NCBI GenBank assembly: GCA_921293015.1
Contig: OV121090.1
Span: forward strand, 19,048,304-19,112,303
Length of the DNA stretch: 64,000 nucleotides
Direction: 5' to 3'
Origin: Phorcus lineatus
Taxonomy: Eukaryota; Mollusca; Gastropoda; Trochida; Trochidae
Shown here: one piece after another, positions 57,655 to 64,000 of the stretch
Numbering within the stretch: the stretch's first letter is position 1
Layout of the letters: every line of letters begins with the position of its first letter
Program-made: the position numbers and the translations under genes
Notes under the pieces: generated by a model
Database searches by the model: none
The model's input: only the letters and a program-made list of their open reading frames with translations
Told to the model about the DNA's origin: nothing

Positions 57655-57775
57655 GAGGATACTAGACGACCTTCCATTTGATACTATGTTTATGAAACGA
57701 GTAAATGATCAAAGATAACATATCCATATAATTCATAACACAGTTAAGAATGAATATCATTAACTAATTAAGTTC
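57655..57775. repeat. Fragment related to the nested duplication
   Basis: ACTAGACGACCTTCCATTTGATA, ATGAAACGAGT, and CCATATAATTCATAA-A-AGTTAA occur in the same order as at 33,369-33,475 and 41,387-41,495. This is a third, short and diverged copy, lying in the likely first intron of paralogue 2. Confidence 0.55.
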
Positions 57776-58096
57776 ACATCAACCTGAAAATAGCAGAAAA
57801 AACATGTTTTATAAACACTTCCGGAAAACAGACGCCAAACGTTTTATTAGCCACTCAGGTGCTAGGGGGTCAGGACTCGCTTATCTGGCTGATCTGTGTC
57901 ATTGTTTACATTATAGATTCCAGCGGTCGTGAACGTATATATTTTCACTGATTGTACTAAAAAAAAGCCCCTAAGTCACCAAAGCTATTAAAATAAATAC
58001 ATCGACATATTCTTTTTGACATTGTTTAACTGTTGTTGTTCTTTGTTTGGGTTGTTAATCTCCGATAATGCCGATCGAGTGAACCCAAGCTGATAC

Positions 58097-58106
58097 CTGC
58101 CGCCAT
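58097..58106 (-). CDS. Candidate 10-base first coding exon of paralogue 2
   Basis: The minus strand reads ACAATGGCGGCAG followed by GTATCA. This is an ATG in strong context (A at -3, G at +4), then after ten coding bases a GT donor. Joined to the acceptor at 57,408 the frame continues without a stop into the main exon, adding nine residues (MAAVLTTAP) before the internal ATG. The intron would be about 690 bases. The evidence is positional and by frame only. An untranslated first exon elsewhere is equally possible. Paralogue 1 has no counterpart because the duplication does not reach this far. Confidence 0.35.
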
Positions 58107-58295
58107 TGTGACTGGGTTTTTTTGTTAGAACACCTAAACAAATCGACTAGCCCCCTGTGTAGCTGGTTGACCATTGTATATGTAGAATATTTGTTACTAC
58201 TTTGTGCCATTTTAAAATGTCAATCAATATCGAAACTCCGTGTTTCTGCTTTGCATGACTGTAAAAATGAGATCTCGCTTTCGATGGACTGCCTC

Positions 58296-58325
58296 TCGGC
58301 AACTTCCGGATCTGGTCATTGGGAT
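58296..58325 (-). promoter_or_regulatory. Candidate TATA-less promoter elements
   Basis: On the minus strand an inverted-orientation-independent CCAAT pentamer (58,318-58,322) is followed by a CCGGAAGT ETS-type site (58,302-58,309), about 200 bases upstream of the candidate first ATG. The region 58,040-58,380 is richer in GC and CpG than its surroundings. These are known promoter motifs in animals, but both are short and could be chance. The minus-strand ORF 58,147-58,443 overlaps it and has no recognised motif. Confidence 0.35.
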
Positions 58326-58449
58326 ACGACGGTTCTGAGCAGCTGTTTTTTGGCTTTATTAACCAGTTATGAGTGATAATGAAGATCAAATCTTTGATGT
58401 GTTCAGTAAATTTACCTCTTAATTCGCGATTTGCCACCTTCATAAAAAC

Positions 58450-61400
58450 TTATAGTTACGTACTAGTGTATTTTGCATAGTAAGGATACATTATTGTTGT
58501 TGGTCAGTTAATGGTCAGTGTTGGAGATCAATTTATAGTGACCTAGGCCAATATTGTCAATAACTACACATTTTTTTAATTATGTTTAACAAAATATATT
58601 TTCAATAGCTGACAGTCTGCTGACATTTTCACTGCATGTATAGATTGTAATTGTTATCATGCAGACTGTAGTAGTGCTGTCAATGATTGAAATTGGACTT
58701 TCTAACATGCAGCAAATGAAATGATGTTTCGATATATAATGGAATGGATAATATGAATACTAATTAAGATGAATAAGATGACTTTACAGGAGAAAAAACA
58801 GCGCACCTTGAATATCTTCACTTAAAATGTACCTTTCTGATGAAAGCTTTATAAAATTAATGTTAATCTCATCGCAGCGATACGTGAATATATATTTATA
58901 TTTCAATTAATAAATGAATTTATTTTACATTCCGTATCTGCTATATCATATTTCGCAATTATATAAGAATTACATTTTTAGTGTATAGACAATTCTTCCC
59001 TTGTGTTATTCATGTGTTCATTCATAACTTTTATTGTCAATTTCAGACACTATGGCAAAACACATGCATTTGCAGTTTCCTGTTGTAAGATTGTTGCATG
59101 CTTTTATTGTCATTTATTGTTGATTGTGATGTAAGTTAAAGCCTGCTTGGAAATGTATTGCAAATATGATTTTTTTTTTGATTCAACTATTTCAACAAAA
59201 TAAAATTATTAACGCTGAAAAGCATAATATTTCCATTTCCTTCAGTACCTTCGTACCGGTTACCAGAGAGAGGTTTTCAGTTACCTAACGCTTTTTTTTC
59301 ACACCAAACAATATAGTCATAAAGTTATTACCTAACAGTCTACAATATAGTGCCACAGTGTTACTGTTTTCTTTAAAAAATACATCTTCTCTATTGCAAA
59401 AATACTTGTTCTCAAATTCTCACTTTCCTGATAAATTTTTTCTTCTCTATTGAAAAAACAGTTCTCGAAATTGAATTTTTTGCAAAACATTATTTCTTAA
59501 GAAAATGCATCAACTCAATTAATGCCTTAATTACCCCCGCTGTTTTGATAAGCAAGGTTTAGGATTAGGCTTTAGTTAATGACCTCAGCTACTGGCACAT
59601 TTCCGGTATCGTCCCAAAAGACAGAACACAACACTTTTCATGGTTGACTAATCATGTGTAACATGGGCTCTAACCTTTGGAAATATTGGATCGGCCCAGA
59701 TAAATAAAGACAGAATTCCCAAAAGACACCATTAAGACACAACAGTTTTGGTTTTTTCTCTCGATGGATGATAATAACATATAATAAACTTTACAACATG
59801 AAGCACCATTTCATTCAATTCACATAGGGTCTCTGTTAACACATACGTTTTTATGTCTTGGAATAATTAGAAGCAATTTCTGCCCGATCAAATTTTTTTA
59901 AAATAACTTGTTTTAAAGGGTTATTTTAGGAAGAAAACAATTATTCTTGTCATTTGGAAAGTTTTGATAAAATCGGCTTTAGGGTCAAAATCTGGACAGA
60001 TTTACACTTTCCAGAGGTGACGGTCAAATAAAATATGTTCGCAAAATCTGTATAAATTAACATGATAAATATATATAATGAAATAATGCTGATACTTAGA
60101 GATCATTTATGTTAACAGTGCGGTTGATTTTTCATTAACTTAAAAAAAACCTCTACAATTTGTAACATAATAGTGTCCTGTCAATTTAAACTTGCTGAAT
60201 GTGGACCTAGACTGTATAAAAGGCTCCTTTATATACGCAGTCATGAAGCAGGACTATTATCCTCCGAAACACCAAAATTTTAAAAAAAATTGAAGAAATA
60301 GAATTTTTTAAATCGAGCTCTTGTCCCTTTAAGAAACGAAATATTACATTTCCATATAGCGAAGTAGTTATAGTTATTTGCCGAAAGCAATTATTTTGTT
60401 TACAACTGTGTTATTAATACCCTGTACGCCAGGTATGTGACTATGGCTTTACAGCTGTAGGCTACTAAGATATCATCCACTTCATGAAAAGATATGAAGG
60501 AGAGTAATCGTTTGGGAAAAAAGTATTTAAGACAGGAGACCATGAATTAAATGAAATAAAGGTTTGTAATAAAAATGACACGCCCGTCTTTTATAAATTA
60601 TCTCAAATGTCAATATGTTCTGTAGGTGTCGCATCCTCCACGCACATGACGGACACCACGTTTATATTTACACATAAATATCATAACGGATTATGTTCTT
60701 ATTCATTTTGACACATCAATGCCGACGGTTGTGGTCATTTGAAAACTTTATTTTAGGTTTTAAGAACCAGCGACCAATATAAAACCAAGTAAAACCATTA
60801 TCTGTCAAATATGACCTGAAACATTGCATACGAAGGCCCTTACATCTACATCTACTACCCAAATACAATAAGTTGACAGATTATTGGCGTTGAATGTTGT
60901 CAATGAGATATCAAAAATGATAATATATCATGATAAAATATAAACTAAATTTTGTAAGAAAAATAAGGAAAGCAATTACGATGGCAAAAATCAATGGCCT
61001 CCGTGAATGAATAAATGGCCCCTATGAAGCACCATAACTCCCCGATGCTTGAACAGGAGATTACATGTAGTGGTCTGGTGGGTAGGTAGGTTAGCTATTG
61101 GTATAGTCAGTGGTGGTGGTTAAGGGTTAATAGTGGACAAATGTAATATTCCTACAACTTTGGATGAAACTAATCAAATACCATGTTTTTCATTAACATG
61201 TTCGGAAGTCAAGAGTCATTGCATTTATACATTACGAAAAGTCTACATTACAATCAACGACGACCCTGTGAGAAAAGACAGAAATATATACCAAATTTTA
61301 TGAGAAATCATTTATACAGCAGTTAGTTGCATAACAATTCTAAATGGTTTCCTCGAGTAATAATTATAACAATATGCGATGGTTCTCATGAATAAGAGAT

Positions 61401-63020
61401 GTCCATTTTGATCCACCATACATTATTTCTCATCCTAACTGATATACGGAACACCCTAGAGAGGACTGTAACAGGGAAACACTATTGCACTAGTCGGAAT
61501 TACTGCCTAGTGTCATTAAGCATTAACTCTTGCTGATTACATTTAGATGTTGGCATAGTAACATGGTTTCGACACTGGTTCTTATGATTTATTATTGATA
61601 AGGAAAGTAAACTTTAAATCTATGTGTTTCATAGATTTTTCTCAATCATTGTGACAGCACGCGGTTTTGGGGATAAGGGGGGTGGAGGTTAAAAGAGCAC
61701 AACTGTTTTTGGGGGGATATGATGTTTTCATCTGCTCATGCAGAAAAATAAAATAAAATCCACCGTACGTAAATTGGAAATAGTGTCTTCAAGTTACAAA
61801 TTTCAAAGACAAATTACAAAAGGTGAAGAATTGGCAATTTTCAAGAATCTGCCAAATGTTTCAAACATTTTGTGCATCATTTATGTTTGATGATAAGCAA
61901 ATCTTATGGTAAAAACAGAAATTATTAGCTTAATGTACCACGGAAACTTTGTATTTCACACGCCCATGTCAAAACCAACTTTTTCTTGAATAATGATAAT
62001 AATATTCCGTCTTTGCCATGAAGAGACACGTTTATGGTTTTATCTACACATATACCACACCTAATAACTCAAATCACGTCCTCTCTTATAACCATTCCCC
62101 CATTACTCGGCAATTCAACATTTGGACTTAATCCGGAATAGTTGTTGTGTAATGAGAGATTTCTCAATTGATCATTGTAACTACACTTTTTATAAGGTTT
62201 ACTTCGTCCAAACATGCATTAAGCCATTTGTTTGAAGTTTAAAATTGCATTTTATACCTCTGCATAACAGAAGTTTGAAAAAATCAAAAAATCTTTTCGA
62301 ATTCATATGAGAAAACACAAACAATAACCTATTACCCGATATTGTGAAATCATAAGCTTACATTCAGTTACTAATATATGTTTAAGAAAGAGTTCATGGC
62401 ATATATCATTGATACTCGTAATTTTATATCTTTCCGAGAATGTACCATTTTAACAGAATAAAAACTCGTTATTTCTTAAATCTTAAATTGTATGTATAGA
62501 TTTACATATCATTACCTGCTTGTTAACTGTGGTAAACAACAAAGTGATTGACACCGTAATAAATAATTTTCTCTTTTATGGTTTACAAACATTAACATCC
62601 ATATTTACCAGAAGTTTTTTGTAACCAACGCAATCAAAAGCTTCAATAAAAAAAGTGTTTGCCTTTATTCATTTTTAGAATATCGATGACATTGAAATCA
62701 TACGTGTAACCGTTATATACTATGACACTAAAAAAATTATCTGATCCAAATCAAAAGCCTCGAAGTGAAACAATGTAATTATTAATGTGTTTTTAGTGCG
62801 CGATTTTTTCGGGAAACAATTTTATACAAACGAGGAATCTTTCACTACTTTAAGAATTGTCTTTTAATTTTGAAATGTTTTTCTTAACAACTTAAGTAAT
62901 TTCCTATAACCAATGGGGAAATTGGAGGACAGTTTGTCAATCTAGTATTCATTTATATGAGTAATTATTATATATCAATTATTATATGAAACACAGGATT
63001 TACCAAATTATGCTCGGAAT
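58450..63020. other. AT-rich non-coding stretch
   Basis: No gene supported. A small tandem pair of about 70 bases lies near 59,375-59,490 (TCTTCTCTATTGMAAAAA repeated). A GGT-rich patch at 61,075-61,135 is not telomeric repeat. Otherwise I see nothing to annotate. Confidence 0.5.
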
Positions 63021-63299
63021 TTGTAATAGTTAATATTTGGGATGAAAATTATAACAAAAAACCCAAGATATTAAAAACCAACCTTTAAAATCCATCCGCG
63101 TACATATATCGGAGGAATTCTTCGACACAGAGCCTTGATGCACGACAATACCTGGCAAGGATAGAGGGTGTGTTGCGATTTGACTTGCCACCAAGCAGAA
63201 ACAACCTATCCAATCAGAAGGTTGTTTAAACAGGCCAACCCCTGGGTTATCGATTGTGCTCACGGATTGATGTATCAGCTTTGGCTGTGCTTTTCTTAA

Positions 63300-63900
63300 G
63301 TACCATAATATAATCAGTATATCAATTTGCTTGTGCTTATAAATACATTTTCAATTTTGATTTTGCAGTTTTTGATATTGCAAAGCTCTGAAGCTCTTCT
63401 GAAGTACAATAATCTGTCATTTCCCTTACTGTTGTGTTTACAAATTTAATGTTTATTCAAACATTTTTGTAAAGATCGTCGTCTGTGTTAAATGTTGGAG
63501 GTGTTTGTTCAAAGATCCTTTATGTTGAAGTAGCATTATGTATCATTTATCATTTTATGATTTAAAGCGTGTTTACAAATTTATTTCAGTTTGAAGTTGT
63601 ACATGTACATTTGCCGTATTTAGGTTATTAATCTGTAACCGCAGTTAATCTATTGTGATAACTTTGTGTATTTGTTCAAAGATCATTATGTTTTAAAGCT
63701 AGAACGATGTACAATTTTATCCTTTTACCTTAAGGGTTTGTTTATAAATGCATTTCAATTTACCTAGCCTTACTTCAGGTATCTGTCTGTCAATAATGAT
63801 GTTGATTATGGCTTCGTAGTAACAGCATTACGTGATAAGTACAACACTCTAGCATTCTATCTTTTTCTCCTTTAAGGTGTGTTAATCATGCATTTTCATT
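63300..63900. repeat. Degenerate tandem-like repeats, about 165-bp spacing
   Basis: TTTGTTCAAAGATC occurs at about 63,504 and 63,671. Variants of GTTTAYAAATNNATTTCA appear near 63,567 and 63,736, with weaker versions near 63,335 and 63,876. Units are too diverged for firm edges. No coding sequence; just before them (63,030-63,263) the minus strand has an ORF of 77 codons with no recognised motif. Confidence 0.45.
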
Positions 63901-64000
63901 AAATTTTTCTTTTTCATTTCCCCAGACCATTATTGTGGTTGATAAGCTTTTACAACGGGGTAATAAGAAGCATATGCTGAAGAACAAAAATGTTGTATAT

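Noticed and set aside
61070-61140. GGT/GGTTAG-rich patch as interstitial telomere sequence
   Set aside because: There is no regular TTAGGG array; only scattered GGT and GGTTAG-like pieces.
63030-63263. 77-codon minus-strand ORF near a CCAATCAG box
   Set aside because: It looks somewhat protein-like, but I find no family, no convincing splice sites and no start-context support.

Overview
This is eukaryotic DNA, most likely from a marine invertebrate and probably a mollusc. Long AT-rich non-coding stretches surround a few genes, there are plausible splice sites, and there is no operon structure. The repeats are animal-type: mariner, piggyBac-like, L1-like and Polinton remnants, tRNA-derived SINE heads, many palindromic MITEs and a (GA)n microsatellite. 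The mollusc assignment rests on general repeat style and is inference.

Only two features are convincing intact genes: paralogous minus-strand genes at 25,486-26,604 and 56,272-57,390. Each encodes a 372-residue type II membrane protein resembling a GT-A-fold glycosyltransferase. They lie in two direct copies of a large duplicated block, copy A (about 17.8-26.7 kb) and copy B (about 44.7-57.5 kb). Non-coding parts of the copies are diverged and full of indels, yet the catalytic halves of the genes are nearly identical at nucleotide level, which suggests gene conversion. The duplication ends about 0.1 kb upstream of the coding exon, so the two genes have unrelated upstream DNA. Only the copy B gene has a visible candidate first exon and TATA-less promoter (about 58.1-58.3 kb).

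Layout. 0-9.5 kb: non-coding and degenerate repeats, with two candidate coding exons near 3 kb. 9.6-9.9 kb: tail of a non-LTR retrotransposon. 11.1-12.8 kb: a large foldback element with TA target sites. 13-17.2 kb: palindromes, inverted repeats and a small C2H2-like ORF. 17.8-26.7 kb: copy A, with a 29-bp-period array of palindromes and a TTAA-flanked element. 27.1-29.5 kb: mariner and Polinton remnants. 31.1-42.0 kb: a second, nested 3-kb direct duplication whose first copy is followed by a mariner pseudogene, a GA microsatellite and minisatellites. 42-44.4 kb: SINE head and a 211-bp tandem repeat. 44.7-57.5 kb: copy B, with a 5'-truncated L1-like insertion flanked by a 16-bp target-site duplication. 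57.5-64 kb: candidate promoter and exon, then featureless AT-rich DNA and weak repeats.

Because each duplicate acts as an unfilled reference for the other, several insertions can be defined by comparison within the window (L1-like in B, piggyBac-like in A, 30-bp triplication in B). All alignments were done by eye; percentages and edges are approximate.
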